From Candidatus Symbiobacter mobilis CR (lineage in GTDB: Bacteria; Pseudomonadota; Gammaproteobacteria; Burkholderiales; Burkholderiaceae_C), in contig NC_022576.1 of assembly GCF_000477435.1 (NCBI RefSeq), positions 124,001 through 188,000 on the forward strand: a DNA stretch of 64,000 nt, given 5' to 3'. Under the pieces are notes generated by a model. It worked only from the letters and a program-made list of their open reading frames with translations. It did not search any database and had not been told where the DNA came from. Shown here one piece after another: positions 47,960 to 58,094 of the stretch. Every line of letters begins with the position of its first letter. The stretch's first letter is position 1. A program made the translations under genes and the position numbers.

Positions 47960-49012
47960 TCAGGCACTCTCGCTTCTGAGGAGCGCCCGATGTTCTTTGG
48001 GTGGATTCAGCCACACTGTTCCAACAGGTGACCAATTCCGCACCGCTCGGCTCTTCCACCGTTGTGGTCTGGCCGCCTTGGCTTGTTCATACACCTTGCT
48101 GCGGGTTGCGAGCAGCTCCTGGTCCATCCGCCGGTGCCTTTGCTCTGGCGTGACGAACCGTATCCCGCTGTGCCGGTGTTCGTTGTTGTACCAGGTCACA
48201 AATCCCAGTACCCACTCCCGCGCTTGATCCAACGTCTCAAATGGCTTGGCTGGATATTTCGGGCAGTACTTCATCGTCCGAAACAAACTCTCCGAGTACG
48301 GGTTGTCATCGCTCACCGATGGGCGGCTGAATGATGGCATCACCCCCAGCTTCTGCAACATACCCAGCATCGTCACTCCTTTCATCGGGCTTCCGTTGTC
48401 CGAGTGCAGCACCAGTTGTTCCCGCGTGATCTCATGCACCATGCACGCCTTCTCGATCAGGATCGCAGCGTGCTGTGCCGTTTCCTCACAATGCACTTCC
48501 CAGCCCATGATCTTCCGGCTGTATACGTCCACAGCCATGTACAGCCGGTAGAACTCCCCTTTCACCAGTGTCGGCATGTACGTGATGTCCCACGTCCACA
48601 CACGATTCGGGCTACTTGCCTCCCATGCCTGTGGCCGCTGCGTCTGCTTCGGTGCCCGCGCTCGACCTCGTCGGTTGCACTGCCCTGCTTCCCTCAGCAC
48701 TCGATAAAACGTCGATTCCGATGCAAGATACCTCCCACGATCCGCCAGTATCGGAACGATCTGCGACGGCGGCAGGCTCCCAAATTCCGCGCTGTTGCAC
48801 ACATCCAGTACCTCCTGCTTCTCCTCTGCCGTCAACGCTTGGGGATGAATGCGCTCCTGCGCCGCTTCCATGCGTCGGTCGCTAAGCACTCCCTCTTTGC
48901 GCAACTGTTCCCGCCATCGCCGAAGGGTACGGCACGTTATCTCCAGCACTGCGCAGGCTCGGCTCTCACGTGCTCCTTGCTGGCACGCTTCCTTGATCAG
49001 GTCTATGGCCAT
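47960..49012 (-). CDS. IS3-family transposase OrfB (DDE integrase-like)
   Basis: A 350-residue DDE transposase domain. Catalytic residues: Asp in WTWDITYMPTL, Asp in LHSDNGSPMK, Glu in DDNPYSESLF. The N-terminal helix-turn-helix part is ACAVLEITCRTLRRWREQL. The frame is open upstream of this ATG as far as the A7 site, giving KSPGHLGQQRGRLITSELKQ, so the active enzyme is probably the OrfAB fusion made by -1 frameshifting. ATG 49012 is only the first in-frame ATG. Confidence 0.92.
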   Translation of the reverse strand: MAIDLIKEACQQGARESRACAVLEITCRTLRRWREQLRKEGVLSDRRMEAAQERIHPQALTAEEKQEVLDVCNSAEFGSLPPSQIVPILADRGRYLASESTFYRVLREAGQCNRRGRARAPKQTQRPQAWEASSPNRVWTWDITYMPTLVKGEFYRLYMAVDVYSRKIMGWEVHCEETAQHAAILIEKACMVHEITREQLVLHSDNGSPMKGVTMLGMLQKLGVMPSFSRPSVSDDNPYSESLFRTMKYCPKYPAKPFETLDQAREWVLGFVTWYNNEHRHSGIRFVTPEQRHRRMDQELLATRSKVYEQAKAARPQRWKSRAVRNWSPVGTVWLNPPKEHRALLRSESA

Positions 49013-49032
49013 CTGTTTCAGCTCCGAGGTGA

Positions 49033-49521
49033 TCAGTCTTCCTCTTTGCTGCCCCAGATGGCCTGGACTTTTTTTGACAGCACCAGCAGTGCAGCCGCCT
49101 CCGCCAATGCTTTGTCCTTGCGCTTCAGCTCCTTTTCCAGGTGCCTGACCTTCTTGCGCTCCGCTCCAATATCCCCTGCATTGACAGGGCCTCGCATACT
49201 GTCCGCCTCTTCAAACACCTGCTCCCATGCCTGTAGGTGCTCTGGGTACAGCCCATTTTGTCGGCAGTACTCGGACTTCTCCGCCTCGTTCATCGCCACC
49301 GTCTTCAGCACCGCAGCCGCCTTCGCTTTCCAGTCCCAGCCTTGCGGGTCTTCTGGCTTCGCGGGTACTACGTGACCTTGTGATCGGTATCGATTCCGCC
49401 ATGCGTACAAGGTGGGCGCTGAAACGCCCGTCTCTTGGCTGATCTTCGCAATGCTTTGGCTGTTCGGTGGCATCATCTTGCGTGCTATCTGTTCCTGAAA
49501 TTCCAGGCTGTATCTCGTCAT
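49033..49521 (-). CDS. IS3-family transposase OrfA
   Basis: A 162-residue DNA-binding subunit. Helix-turn-helix: QSIAKISQETGVSAPTLYAW, followed by a leucine-zipper-like coiled coil (KKVRHLEKELKRKDKALAEA). ATG 49521 follows AAGGA at 7 nt; an ATG at 49566 would lie inside the terminal repeat. Ends in VQAIWGSKEED after the A7 slippery site, where a -1 slip leads into OrfB. Confidence 0.9.
   Translation of the reverse strand: MTRYSLEFQEQIARKMMPPNSQSIAKISQETGVSAPTLYAWRNRYRSQGHVVPAKPEDPQGWDWKAKAAAVLKTVAMNEAEKSEYCRQNGLYPEHLQAWEQVFEEADSMRGPVNAGDIGAERKKVRHLEKELKRKDKALAEAAALLVLSKKVQAIWGSKEED
49069..49075 (-). promoter_or_regulatory. A7 programmed -1 frameshift site between orfA and orfB
   Basis: On the coding strand TCA AAA AAA GTC: slipping one base back on the A7 run puts ribosomes into the orfB frame, which is open from here through its first ATG. 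Matches the A6G-type slippery sites used by IS3 elements. Confidence 0.7.
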
Positions 49522-49720
49522 CTCGGTGTCCTTCTCCGCCCCCGGGCTACTCAATTTATCGGACATCTACTGTGACATAGGGGGCGGGTGCGGTGGGGGA
49601 AGAAGGGCTGGTGGGAGAGGGAGGCTGCTATGACTTTTCTGATTCAGGGCGTCTGTGCAAAGTCATGGCAGGTATTGGAAATGGGCGACAGGTGTAAGAA
49701 ACTGTGGAAATTGGGGGCAT

Positions 49721-49757
49721 AAAAAAAGGGCCAGCAGTGTTATGAAACTGCTGGCCC
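49721..49757 (-). terminator. Strong intrinsic terminator after tRNA-fMet
   Basis: An 11-bp perfect stem GGGCCAGCAGT / ACTGCTGGCCC with an 8-nt loop, followed on the minus strand by seven Ts. Positioned 13 bp after the tRNA CCA end, so it ends the tRNA transcript and probably read-through from the alpha operon. Confidence 0.88.
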
Positions 49758-49769
49758 TACTCATTGGGC

Positions 49770-49846
49770 TGGTTGCGCGGGGAGGATTTGAACCTCCGAC
49801 CTCTGGGTTATGAGCCCAACGAGCTACCAGACTGCTCCACCGCGCG
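49770..49846 (-). tRNA. Initiator tRNA-Met (anticodon CAT)
   Basis: A 77-nt cloverleaf with encoded CCA. The acceptor begins CGCGCGG and pairs with CCGCGCA leaving an unpaired C1-A72, and the anticodon stem has three consecutive G-C pairs (GGGCTCATAACCC). Both are hallmarks of the initiator rather than the elongator. T-arm GGTTCAAATCC is normal. It lies 146 bp downstream of rplQ on the same strand, with its own terminator. Confidence 0.97.
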
Positions 49847-49992
49847 CCAATTTCTAAGATTCTACACGAAAAAAACTCTTACAGAGCTTGTAGCGTGGTG
49901 TATGCACATCAATCATGCCCATCGAATTTGACAAAATTTTTTGTTGAAGTTTGTATGACAGATCCAACCAATACAAACTGCTTATATGCGCA

Positions 49993-50439
49993 CTACTTGA
50001 CCAAGTCTACTGTGGACGTACCCACAGCGATACCATTTTTCTCGGTACTATCACCATCTTGATGTTGAAGCTGACTCATTTGCTCTCTTCCTACAAACTC
50101 AATCAAAGCCATAGGCGCTGCATCACCTAGACGGCACTCCAACTTGTAAATGCGCGTATACCCGCCTGGGCGGTGCAAAAAAAACGGCCCCAATTTGTCA
50201 AACAACTCTACTACCGAAGCACGCGAGCGCAACCTTGCAAAAGCTGTTCTGCGGTTATGTACAGTAGGTTTCTTGGCAAGAGTAACCATAGGCTCAATGA
50301 CTCGGCGTAGCTCCTTGGCTTTCGGCAGGGTCGTACGAATTGCATGGTGCTCGATCAATGCATTCATCAGATTTTTGAGCAGTGCCTTCCTGTGCGCGGA
50401 AGTGCGATTCAGTTTGCGAAGTCCGTGGGCGTGACGCAT
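49993..50439 (-). CDS. rplQ: 50S ribosomal protein L17
   Basis: Last gene of the alpha operon. Begins [20 protein letters not shown], the conserved L17 core, with [20 protein letters not shown] later. 148 residues, with an acidic/polar C-terminal extension of about 20 residues ([14 protein letters not shown]) beyond the usual end. A weak hairpin at 49949-49978 (GTTTGTAT / ATACAAAC) lies after the stop. Confidence 0.96.
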   Translation of the reverse strand: MRHAHGLRKLNRTSAHRKALLKNLMNALIEHHAIRTTLPKAKELRRVIEPMVTLAKKPTVHNRRTAFARLRSRASVVELFDKLGPFFLHRPGGYTRIYKLECRLGDAAPMALIEFVGREQMSQLQHQDGDSTEKNGIAVGTSTVDLVK

Positions 50440-50546
50440 GGGAGAATCCAGCTAAAAGTAAAAACTAAATGAAAAAGTGCAAGCCAAATCAAACGTTTTT
50501 TCAAAAGTGTTTGATTTGATAAATAAAAACATATAAGGTGATTTGC

Positions 50547-51536
50547 TCAGCGCTTATCCAAAGAAACCGGTGGCCAATTCTCTAGCTTGACTCCAAGCGT
50601 CAATCCCTTGGATGCGAGAATCTCCTTGATTTCGTTGAGTGACTTCCGCCCCAAATTGGGCATTTTCAGCAACTCACTCTCCGATCTCTGAATCAGATCA
50701 CCAATGTAGTAAATATTTTCTGCTTTGAGGCAATTTGCAGAACGAACTGTGAGTTCCAACTCATCAACCGGACGCAAAAGTATAGGATCAAATTGGGTCG
50801 ACGAACGTGATGAAGAAGAAACCAGCGCATCTACATCAGCACCATCAAGTTGTGCAAAAACAGCAAGCTGATCGATGAGAATCTTGGCCGAACTGCGAAT
50901 TGCTTCTTCAGCAGTGATGATCCCGTTTGTTTCAATATCAAGAATGAGTTTATCGAGATCTGTGCGTTGTTCTACACGAGCACTCTCCACTGTATAACTC
51001 ACCTTGCGGACTGGAGAATACGATGCATCTAAAACAATATGACCTATCGAGCGGGCACTTTCTTCCCCCCAATGACGTACATTTCCCGGAACATATCCAC
51101 GGCCAGACTGTACTTTAATCTGCATGTCGATCTTCCCCCCTGTAGCCAAATGCGCTATGACATGCTCAGGGTTGAGTACTTCGACATCATGGGGAAGAAC
51201 AATGTCCGCAGCCGTAATTTCTCCGTCTGTATCTTTCCGAAGCACCAAAGTTACTTCATTACGACCATGCAGTTTAAACACTACACCTTTGAGATTCAGC
51301 AAAATATTGACGACATCTTCATGGACACCATCAATTGCAGAGAACTCATGCAATACACCTGCTATGGTTACTTCAGTCGGTGCATATCCAGTCATCGAAG
51401 ACAATAGAATTCTACGCAGTGCATTCCCTAATGTATGCCCATAACCACGCTCAAAGGGCTCCAGCGTTACCTTGGCCCTTACCTTGGATATTTGCTCGAT
51501 GGCAATAGACTTTGGTTTCAACAAACTACTGAGCAT
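50547..51536 (-). CDS. rpoA: RNA polymerase alpha subunit
   Basis: Assembly platform of RNA polymerase; the C-terminal domain contacts UP elements and activators. N-terminal domain: [20 protein letters not shown] (assembly helix). C-terminal domain with helix-hairpin-helix: [22 protein letters not shown] 51536 gives 329 residues, the standard length; an in-frame ATG five codons upstream is unlikely. The gene is notably AT-rich relative to the flanking backbone. Confidence 0.98.
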   Translation of the reverse strand: MLSSLLKPKSIAIEQISKVRAKVTLEPFERGYGHTLGNALRRILLSSMTGYAPTEVTIAGVLHEFSAIDGVHEDVVNILLNLKGVVFKLHGRNEVTLVLRKDTDGEITAADIVLPHDVEVLNPEHVIAHLATGGKIDMQIKVQSGRGYVPGNVRHWGEESARSIGHIVLDASYSPVRKVSYTVESARVEQRTDLDKLILDIETNGIITAEEAIRSSAKILIDQLAVFAQLDGADVDALVSSSSRSSTQFDPILLRPVDELELTVRSANCLKAENIYYIGDLIQRSESELLKMPNLGRKSLNEIKEILASKGLTLGVKLENWPPVSLDKR

Positions 51537-51644
51537 GAAAATTCCTCTCAACGTACCAGCACATTCATTCTAAACGACCTGGTAGTTCCACGGAGAATGA
51601 CCCATCGTCCAAATGCTATATAGGACTATGGGTTCCCTGAAATA

Positions 51645-52268
51645 TTACCGGGAATACAACTCCACAATCAGGGACTCATTCACATCAGAAGCAAATTCAT
51701 CCCGCTCTGGAACACTTTTGAATGTGCCGGTCAATTTATCTGGTTGTACATCCACCCAGGAAGGCCACCCTACCTGTTGCGCTAATTGCAGAGCTTCCGA
51801 AATTCTGGTCTGCTTGGCTGATTTTTGACGAACCGACACGACATCGCCTGGCTTAACGAGCATGGATGGAATCGTTGCTTTTGTACCATTAAGCTCAATA
51901 GCGCGATGTGAGACCAATTGTCTGGCTTCTGCTCTCGTGGAACCGAAACCCATTCTATAAACAACATTATCGAGCCTGGATTCAAGTATAGTCAAAAGGT
52001 TAAGCCCTGTATTGCCTTTGCGACGACTTGCTTCCAGAAAATACATCCGAAATTGCTTTTCCAGCAATCCGTACATCCGCTTGACCTTCTGCTTCTCACG
52101 AAGCTGCTGACCATAATCAGAGGTTCTTGCACCGGAAATTCTGCCATGTTGACCTGGCTTGGAATTCATCTTCGCCTTGTCGTGAATCGACCGGCGCGCA
52201 CTTTTTAAAAATAGATCCGTGCCTTCACGGCGGGACAACTTTGCTACCGGGCCAATGTATCTTGCCAC
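51645..52268 (-). CDS. rpsD: 30S ribosomal protein S4
   Basis: Primary 16S-binding protein and regulator of the alpha operon. [20 protein letters not shown] start (from a GTG), S4 RNA-binding domain around [29 protein letters not shown]. 207 residues. The start codon is GTG. Confidence 0.97.
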   Translation of the reverse strand: MARYIGPVAKLSRREGTDLFLKSARRSIHDKAKMNSKPGQHGRISGARTSDYGQQLREKQKVKRMYGLLEKQFRMYFLEASRRKGNTGLNLLTILESRLDNVVYRMGFGSTRAEARQLVSHRAIELNGTKATIPSMLVKPGDVVSVRQKSAKQTRISEALQLAQQVGWPSWVDVQPDKLTGTFKSVPERDEFASDVNESLIVELYSR

Positions 52269-52368
52269 TTGTCAGTCCTTTTCAACAATATATAGGAACA
52301 CATGCACTTGGTTTTTCTTGCTACAACGATTTTCTGCAAGATGTAACGCCAAGTTGTTACTGTGAACT

Positions 52369-52773
52369 TTAGATACGGCGCCTTTTCTGAGGCCTACACC
52401 CATTGTGAGGAACTGGTGTGACATCCGAAATCGAGCTGATTTTAATACCGAGGGCCGCCAGCGCACGAACCGATGATTCTCTCCCTGGTCCAGGTCCTTT
52501 GATCTCTACATCCAAAGCCTTGATGCCTTGTTCCATCGCTGCTCTACCTGCCGCCTCGGATGCAACTTGCGCTGCAAAGGGCGTCGATTTTCTAGACCCT
52601 TTGAAGCCCTGTCCACCTGAAGAAGCCCAGGATAAAGCATTACCTTGCCTGTCGGCAATGGTAACTATAGTGTTGTTAAACGAGGCATGAACATGCGCAA
52701 TGCCTTCAGTAACATTTTTTCGTACTTTCTTACGAACTCTCTGCGCCGGATTGTGTGATTGAGCTTTAGCCAT
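52369..52773 (-). CDS. rpsK: 30S ribosomal protein S11
   Basis: Forms part of the 30S platform and the mRNA exit region. Core [20 protein letters not shown] and the C-terminal [18 protein letters not shown] are typical. ATG 52773 ([11 protein letters not shown]) gives 134 residues; an ATG three codons upstream is ignored. 15 bp after rpsM. Confidence 0.97.
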   Translation of the reverse strand: MAKAQSHNPAQRVRKKVRKNVTEGIAHVHASFNNTIVTIADRQGNALSWASSGGQGFKGSRKSTPFAAQVASEAAGRAAMEQGIKALDVEIKGPGPGRESSVRALAALGIKISSISDVTPVPHNGCRPQKRRRI

Positions 52774-52788
52774 GGGTCTCACCTCAGT

Positions 52789-53154
52789 TTACTTTTTGAG
52801 TGCAGCAGCAGCTTTTCTCGGACCTTTTCGAGTTCTGGCATTCGTTCTCGTTCTTTGTCCTCGTACAGGCAATCCTCTACGGTGACGAAAACCGCGATAG
52901 CACCCAATATCTTGCAATCGCTTGATATTCATCGCAGTTTCACGACGCAAATCACCCTCGATAGTAAATTTGACTACCTGGTCACGGAGTTTCTCTAATT
53001 CAGAATCCGTGAGATCCCTCACTTTTCGCGAATAGGGAATTTCACAGAGATCACAAATAACTTGTGCCCTACTGCGACCAATGCCATAGATGGCCGTCAA
53101 GCCAATCTCTGCATGCTGATGTGGGGGAATATTGATTCCAGCAATCCGTGCCAT
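52789..53154 (-). CDS. rpsM: 30S ribosomal protein S13
   Basis: Head protein contacting the P-site tRNA and the 50S bridge. [20 protein letters not shown] start; C-terminal basic tail [19 protein letters not shown]. 121 residues, usual length. Confidence 0.98.
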   Translation of the reverse strand: MARIAGINIPPHQHAEIGLTAIYGIGRSRAQVICDLCEIPYSRKVRDLTDSELEKLRDQVVKFTIEGDLRRETAMNIKRLQDIGCYRGFRHRRGLPVRGQRTRTNARTRKGPRKAAAALKK

Positions 53155-53281
53155 CGTGATAAACCTTGCTTACTGTGAAAAGTCTAACTTTGCTTAATGA
53201 AAGATTGAAATTTGTTCCCGATCAGTATTATTGCCAGGAATGTACTGTGAAAACTATGTGAACACCAAGATAATCACACAA

Positions 53282-53395
53282 TTATCCTTGACGCTGTTTG
53301 TGGCGTACTTCTTTGCAAATGACACGTACAACCCCTTTTCGTTTGATAATTTTACAATTCCTACAAATCTTTTTTACAGATGCTGCAACTTTCAT
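53282..53395 (-). CDS. rpmJ: 50S ribosomal protein L36
   Basis: A 37-residue protein, too short for most ORF finders. It reads [20 protein letters not shown] and ends [13 protein letters not shown], with a zinc-binding set CxxC ... C ... H, so it is the zinc (C+) form. Between infA and rpsM as in other proteobacteria. Confidence 0.96.
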   Translation of the reverse strand: MKVAASVKKICRNCKIIKRKGVVRVICKEVRHKQRQG

Positions 53396-53421
53396 AACTA
53401 CTCCAATACATTAATTACAAT

Positions 53422-53640
53422 CTATTTTGACCTGAAAACAATTCTCGCCTTAGAAAGATCATAAGGTGTCAACTCTACAGTCACCTTATCTCCTGGCAAT
53501 ATTCTTATGTAATGCATCCGCATTTTTCCTGAAATATGACCTAAGACAATGTGACCATTTTCTAGTTTGACACGAAACGTTGCATTGGGAAGATTTTCAA
53601 GAATTTCCCCTTGCATTTGAATCACATCATTCTTTGCCAT
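53422..53640 (-). CDS. infA: Translation initiation factor IF-1
   Basis: OB-fold A-site blocker during initiation. [20 protein letters not shown] start at ATG 53640 (72 residues); the frame begins three codons earlier. Core [20 protein letters not shown] is present. infA within the spc/alpha cluster between secY and rpmJ is usual for betaproteobacteria. Confidence 0.97.
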   Translation of the reverse strand: MAKNDVIQMQGEILENLPNATFRVKLENGHIVLGHISGKMRMHYIRILPGDKVTVELTPYDLSKARIVFRSK

Positions 53641-53645
53641 CCGCG

Positions 53646-54962
53646 TCACACCCCTTTAAAGTTGGCTTTTTTCAGTAGCGATTCATATTGTTGGGTAAGC
53701 AGATAATTCTGCACCTGTGCCATGAAGTCCATGGTTACTACAACAATGATTAATAATGAAGTACCACCAAAATAGAAGGGTACGTTGTACTTGAGAATAA
53801 GAAACTCTGGCAATAAACAGATTAACGTGATGTATATTGCACCAGCAAAAGTCAACCGCAACAGAATTTTATCAATGTAGCGCATAGTTTGCTCACCAGG
53901 ACGAATCCCAGGAATGAAAGCTCCACTTCGCTTCAAGTTGTCAGCGGTTTCTTTGGAGTTGAACACCAGCGCGGTATAGAAAAAACAGAAGAAAATGATC
54001 GCTGCAGCATACAGTGCAACATAGACAGGTTGCCCAGGTGTCAGTGCGCCAGCAATATTTTTCAACCAATTCATAGATTCACCTGCGCTAAACCATCCTA
54101 CGACAGTTGCAGGTAATAATATGATTGATGAAGCAAATATGGGAGGGATGACCCCAGACATATTTAACTTCAGAGGCAAATGCGATGCCTTACCACCAAA
54201 AACTTTATTTCCAACCTGCTTGCGTGCGTAATGCACCAATATCTTTCTCTGCCCTCTCTCAACAAATACAACAAAATACGTGACCACCAATACCAGACCA
54301 ATAATAAACATGGAAGCCAGTATTGACATTGCGCCAGTACGAACTAACTCCAGCAATCCACCTATGGCATTGGGCAATCCAGCAGCAATTCCAGAGAAAA
54401 TCAGTATGGATATACCATTACCTAAACCCCTTTCGGTAATCTGTTCACCCAACCACATCAAGAAAATGGTGCCAGCAGATAAAGTGACTACTGCTGTAAA
54501 CTGGAAAGCAGCGCCTGGAGAGACAACGAGGCCTGGGGAACTTTGCAGCGCTACCGCTATACCCCATGCTTGAAAAATTGCCAACCCAAGCGTGCCATAA
54601 CGTGTGTACTGAGTGATTTTCCTTCTACCAGACTCACCTTCTTTTCGAAGCTGCTCCACTGCTGGAACCACATATCCCATTAACTGCATAATGATCGATG
54701 CCGAAATATACGGCATGATACCCAATGCAAAAATGGTGAACCTCGAGAGCGCACCTCCAGAGAACATATTAAACATTCCCAGGATGCCACCTTGCTGATC
54801 CTGGAAAAAACGCTGTAGTTGCACTGGATCTATCCCAGGCACCGGTATGTGGGCACCGATGCGGTAGACAACGAGTGCCATCAGCAAGAAATACAGGCGC
54901 TTTTTCAAGTCACCGTATTTATTTTTACTGAGCCCTGTACTGGGTGTAACGTTCACGAACAA
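53646..54962 (-). CDS. secY: Protein translocase subunit SecY
   Basis: Ten-helix channel of the Sec translocon. Conserved [20 protein letters not shown], plug and lateral-gate helices, and [20 protein letters not shown] (cytoplasmic loop C5 region). 438 residues. Stop is 5 bp before infA. 98 bp of AT-rich spacer lie between it and rplO. Confidence 0.98.
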   Translation of the reverse strand: MFVNVTPSTGLSKNKYGDLKKRLYFLLMALVVYRIGAHIPVPGIDPVQLQRFFQDQQGGILGMFNMFSGGALSRFTIFALGIMPYISASIIMQLMGYVVPAVEQLRKEGESGRRKITQYTRYGTLGLAIFQAWGIAVALQSSPGLVVSPGAAFQFTAVVTLSAGTIFLMWLGEQITERGLGNGISILIFSGIAAGLPNAIGGLLELVRTGAMSILASMFIIGLVLVVTYFVVFVERGQRKILVHYARKQVGNKVFGGKASHLPLKLNMSGVIPPIFASSIILLPATVVGWFSAGESMNWLKNIAGALTPGQPVYVALYAAAIIFFCFFYTALVFNSKETADNLKRSGAFIPGIRPGEQTMRYIDKILLRLTFAGAIYITLICLLPEFLILKYNVPFYFGGTSLLIIVVVTMDFMAQVQNYLLTQQYESLLKKANFKGV

Positions 54963-55060
54963 TATGCCTGCAAGTATTAGTCAGGATTACTCCAGAGATA
55001 ACGTGCTACATCAATTGTACCGATGCAGCATCATTACCCTGGCAAAGGCATTCTTTGTAT

Positions 55061-55492
55061 TTACTGAAAAGTTCCACCAAACGATTCAACAAGAATGCGG
55101 ACGGCAGCAGATGCAGCTATACCTCGAAAATGCAATCGCTTTGTCGTCGTTCCTGACATGATGACTTTGACAACCTTGGCGTTGCGCCGTACCAATCCCT
55201 CTCTTTGGAGAGTTGCTACGTCAATCTCTGTGTAGGATAGTGAATCAATCATTCCAATAGTCACTTCGGCATTGGTGGCCAGTAACGAGGATCGGAATCC
55301 ACGCTTTGGCAGCCTTCTGTACAAAGGCATTTGTCCACCTTCAAAACCAACCTTGTGGTATCCACCTGCACGCGATTTTTGTCCTTTGTGACCTCTGCCT
55401 GCAGTTTTACCGAAACCACTTCCGATTCCTCTTCCCACTCTTTTGCGGGAAGGACGAGACCCATCAGACGGCTGCAAATCATGGAGCTTCAC
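55061..55492 (-). CDS. rplO: 50S ribosomal protein L15
   Basis: [20 protein letters not shown] then the glycine-rich [20 protein letters not shown] extension and C-terminal globular part. 143 residues. The start codon is GTG and overlaps the rpmD stop (GTGA), so translation is coupled. Confidence 0.97.
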   Translation of the reverse strand: MKLHDLQPSDGSRPSRKRVGRGIGSGFGKTAGRGHKGQKSRAGGYHKVGFEGGQMPLYRRLPKRGFRSSLLATNAEVTIGMIDSLSYTEIDVATLQREGLVRRNAKVVKVIMSGTTTKRLHFRGIAASAAVRILVESFGGTFQ

Positions 55493-55668
55493 GATTTCAC
55501 CTCTTCCACTTTAATCAAATACCGAACAGTTTCAATCATTCCACGTATTGACGGCGTATCTTGTAGTACCTTGGTGCTTTGCAGTTTGCGCAAGCCCAAT
55601 CCACGCACGGTTGCACGGTGATCGGCTCTGCAACCGATGACGCTACGAACCAACTTTACTTTTAACAT
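55489..55668 (-). CDS. rpmD: 50S ribosomal protein L30
   Basis: A 59-residue protein: [20 protein letters not shown], then [19 protein letters not shown] and [19 protein letters not shown] at 55668, TGA at 55489-55491 overlapping rplO. 95 bp of spacer separate it from rpsE. Confidence 0.95.
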   Translation of the reverse strand: MLKVKLVRSVIGCRADHRATVRGLGLRKLQSTKVLQDTPSIRGMIETVRYLIKVEEVKS

Positions 55669-55763
55669 GTCTGTACTCTAGACTGAATTTGCATTTCGTT
55701 CCAGCCACATACGCAAAGGGGCACTTACCATCTTTGCACTATTTCGTGACTTGGGTACCAATA

Positions 55764-56291
55764 TTATGCGGCCATGATTTCATCAATGGACTTACCACGC
55801 TTCGCTGCAATTTCAGCAGGGCTATGAACCTTGCTTAATGCATCGAGTGTTGCACGGACGAGGTTGTAGGGATTTGTCGAACCATGGCTCTTTGCCACAA
55901 TGTCCGTAATTCCCATCACTTCAAATACCGATCGCATCGGACCACCTGCTATGATGCCCGTACCCTTTGGGGCTGGACTCATCATCACTCTGGAAGCGCC
56001 GTGCTGACCAAATACCTTGTGATGAATAGTACCGTTCTTAATGGAAACTTTGCGCTGATTTTTTCGCGCTTCTTCCATGGCTTTTTGTACAGCAAGCGGA
56101 ACTTCTTTCGACTTGCCTTTGCCCATCCCCACAGACCCATCTCCATCGCCAACGACGGTCAATGCTGCAAATGCGAGCACACGGCCACCTTTGACAACTT
56201 TAGTCACGCGATTGATGGCAATCATCTTTTCGCGCATACCATCTTCAGGCCCTTCGACTTTATTGGGCAGTTTTGCTTGAATCTTAGACAC
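55764..56291 (-). CDS. rpsE: 30S ribosomal protein S5
   Basis: Maintains decoding accuracy and mRNA helicase activity at the entry site. Core [40 protein letters not shown] and [20 protein letters not shown]. 175 residues from a GTG start. Confidence 0.97.
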   Translation of the reverse strand: MSKIQAKLPNKVEGPEDGMREKMIAINRVTKVVKGGRVLAFAALTVVGDGDGSVGMGKGKSKEVPLAVQKAMEEARKNQRKVSIKNGTIHHKVFGQHGASRVMMSPAPKGTGIIAGGPMRSVFEVMGITDIVAKSHGSTNPYNLVRATLDALSKVHSPAEIAAKRGKSIDEIMAA

Positions 56292-56305
56292 AAATCTCTC
56301 CCAAC

Positions 56306-56755
56306 TCAGAACTGTAGACCGGCTTGTCGTGCAGCTTCAGCCAATTCTTTGACTCTTCCGTGGTAGGCATACCCAGATCGGTCAAAAGCCACTTTATTGA
56401 TACCCGCCTGTAATGCTCTTTCAGCAATGCGGGTGCCTACGATCTTGGCGCCATGCACGGTGCCCCCTGGGCGCTTGGGCGTTTTTGTCGTATTCCCTGT
56501 AGCTTCTGCACCTTCCTGAATAAGGTCGGTAGCGGAACTATGAGCAGAATGAATGCCATCTGACAACATTTTGCGAACTTCCGGTTCCACAGTCGATGCC
56601 GAGCTCAAAACCTTGGTTCCATCAGCAGAAATCAACGATGCATAAATATGGCAATTGGATCGATGTACGCACAACCGCACTACTGACTGCTCAGCAATGC
56701 GCTTGCGAGTTTGCTTTGCACGTTGCAAGCGTTTATTTTTTTGGTCATCTTTCAT
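56306..56755 (-). CDS. rplR: 50S ribosomal protein L18 with an internal insertion
   Basis: Binds 5S rRNA. N-terminal [14 protein letters not shown] and C-terminal [20 protein letters not shown] are conserved. Length is 149 residues against about 120 in relatives: roughly 27 extra residues (around [20 protein letters not shown]) replace the short glycine-rich loop before the IAERAL helix. The reading frame is intact, so the insert is translated. Operon position between rpsE and rplF is normal. Confidence 0.95.
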   Translation of the reverse strand: MKDDQKNKRLQRAKQTRKRIAEQSVVRLCVHRSNCHIYASLISADGTKVLSSASTVEPEVRKMLSDGIHSAHSSATDLIQEGAEATGNTTKTPKRPGGTVHGAKIVGTRIAERALQAGINKVAFDRSGYAYHGRVKELAEAARQAGLQF

Positions 56756-56764
56756 GGGAAACCC

Positions 56765-57343
56765 TTATTTTTTCTTCACTTCTTTGATGACTATTTGTTC
56801 ATTTGCGTACCGTATACCTTTACCTTTGTATGGCTCTGGCGGACGTACCAAGCGAATTTCCGCAGCAATCTGCCCTACTACTTGTCGGTTGGATCCCTTG
56901 ACAATAATATCTGTAGGTGTGGGAGTGGCTACACTGATTCCAGCAGGCATATCCATCTCTACAGGGTGGGAATAACCCACTGTGAGCGTCAGTTTGGTAC
57001 CTTGCGCTTGCGCTTTGTAGCCTGTACCAACCAGTTGTAGTTTTTTCTCGAATCCAACATGCACACCAGTTGCCATGTTTTGGATGAGTTGACGTAGTGT
57101 TCCAACCATGGCTGTATTCGTTGCCATCGCGCCCTTAGGCGGATTGTGCTTACAACAGATATGTTGAAACTCGGCTTCCCCAGCAACTTGGGACTCACCT
57201 TTGTTTACCAACGACACCAGCACATCAGGGTGCAGAGTCTGGCTGAGCACTCCAAGTGGGCCACGAACGGTGATGGTCTCCGAAGTCAAGGTGACTTCCA
57301 CACCTGTGGGAATTCGTACAGGCAGTTTTCCTACTCTAGACAT
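56765..57343 (-). CDS. rplF: 50S ribosomal protein L6, slightly extended
   Basis: Factor-binding-site protein. [19 protein letters not shown] at the start; [20 protein letters not shown] and [15 protein letters not shown] toward the end. At 192 residues it exceeds the usual 177 by about 15, the excess falling in the N-terminal domain loop around [17 protein letters not shown]. Confidence 0.96.
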   Translation of the reverse strand: MSRVGKLPVRIPTGVEVTLTSETITVRGPLGVLSQTLHPDVLVSLVNKGESQVAGEAEFQHICCKHNPPKGAMATNTAMVGTLRQLIQNMATGVHVGFEKKLQLVGTGYKAQAQGTKLTLTVGYSHPVEMDMPAGISVATPTPTDIIVKGSNRQVVGQIAAEIRLVRPPEPYKGKGIRYANEQIVIKEVKKK

Positions 57344-57358
57344 ATTTGTACCCTAGTC

Positions 57359-57763
57359 TCATGCGACATAGCAGAGGATTTCACCGCCTAAACCGCAGGA
57401 GCGAGCTTTCCTGTCGGTCATGACGCCCTTGGGGGTAGTCACAATAGCTATTCCAAGTCCGTTCAGAACGGTGGGGATCGCCTGAGAACCACGGTATACA
57501 CGCAACCCAGGCCGACTGACACGTTCTATTCGATCTATCACTGGCTTGCCCGCATAATACTTAAGGACGATCTCAATAGTGGAACCCCCTTGGCCTGGTG
57601 TGGGCGCAAGAAGCTGATATCCGTCAATATACCCTTCCTCAATGAGCACTTTCAGGATAGCAATCTTCAATTTGGAGGAAGGCACCGTCACGGTGGGCTT
57701 GGCGACAGCTTGCGCATTGCGGATGCGTGTCAACAAGTCGGCGATGGGGTCGCTCATACTCAT
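57359..57763 (-). CDS. rpsH: 30S ribosomal protein S8
   Basis: Central-domain 16S-binding protein and, in E. coli, the repressor of the spc operon. [20 protein letters not shown] start, C-terminal [20 protein letters not shown]. 134 residues. Confidence 0.97.
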   Translation of the reverse strand: MSMSDPIADLLTRIRNAQAVAKPTVTVPSSKLKIAILKVLIEEGYIDGYQLLAPTPGQGGSTIEIVLKYYAGKPVIDRIERVSRPGLRVYRGSQAIPTVLNGLGIAIVTTPKGVMTDRKARSCGLGGEILCYVA

Positions 57764-57780
57764 GGATTAGACTCCTCGAT

Positions 57781-58086
57781 TCACCAACTGGCTTTGATCA
57801 TGCCGGGAATTTCCCCGGCGAAAGCCATCTCGCGGATTTTAGCGCGAGCCAGCTTGAACTGTGCGAAGGTGCCACGAGGGCGGCCTGTAATTCCGCAGCG
57901 ATTCCGTTGCCTGGTGGGATTGGCATTTCTGGGCATTTGCTGTAATGCACTACGCGCTTTCAACTGATTTTCTTCGCTTTGACTGGTATCAGAAAGAATT
58001 TGCTTCCATTCTGCATATTTTTTTGAAAACTTTGCTACCAATCGATCTCTCTTGAGCTCACGCTCTATCAGCGATTTTTTTGCCAC
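57781..58086 (-). CDS. rpsN: 30S ribosomal protein S14
   Basis: 101-residue zinc-independent form (no CxxC pairs): [12 protein letters not shown] at the start, [20 protein letters not shown] and the [15 protein letters not shown] end. The start is GTG 58086 behind GAGG; the frame is open upstream but unrelated. Confidence 0.95.
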   Translation of the reverse strand: MAKKSLIERELKRDRLVAKFSKKYAEWKQILSDTSQSEENQLKARSALQQMPRNANPTRQRNRCGITGRPRGTFAQFKLARAKIREMAFAGEIPGMIKASW

Positions 58087-58094
58087 AAAACACC

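Larger units (their letters stand above)
47932..49577 (-). mobile_element. Full-length IS3-family insertion sequence (about 1646 bp)
   Basis: Contains orfA and orfB with an A7 slippery site. Imperfect terminal inverted repeats: TGTCA....AGATGTCCG at the left end and its inverse CGGACATCT...TGACA at the right. No clear target-site duplication is seen: flanks read GGTGT before and TAGGG after. Both ORFs look intact, so the element may be active. Confidence 0.82.

Noticed and set aside
49949..49978. GTTTGTAT / ATACAAAC hairpin after rplQ as a proven terminator
   Set aside because: The stem is AT-rich, the loop long and no clean T-run follows; it may only slow transcription, and the strong terminator lies after the tRNA.
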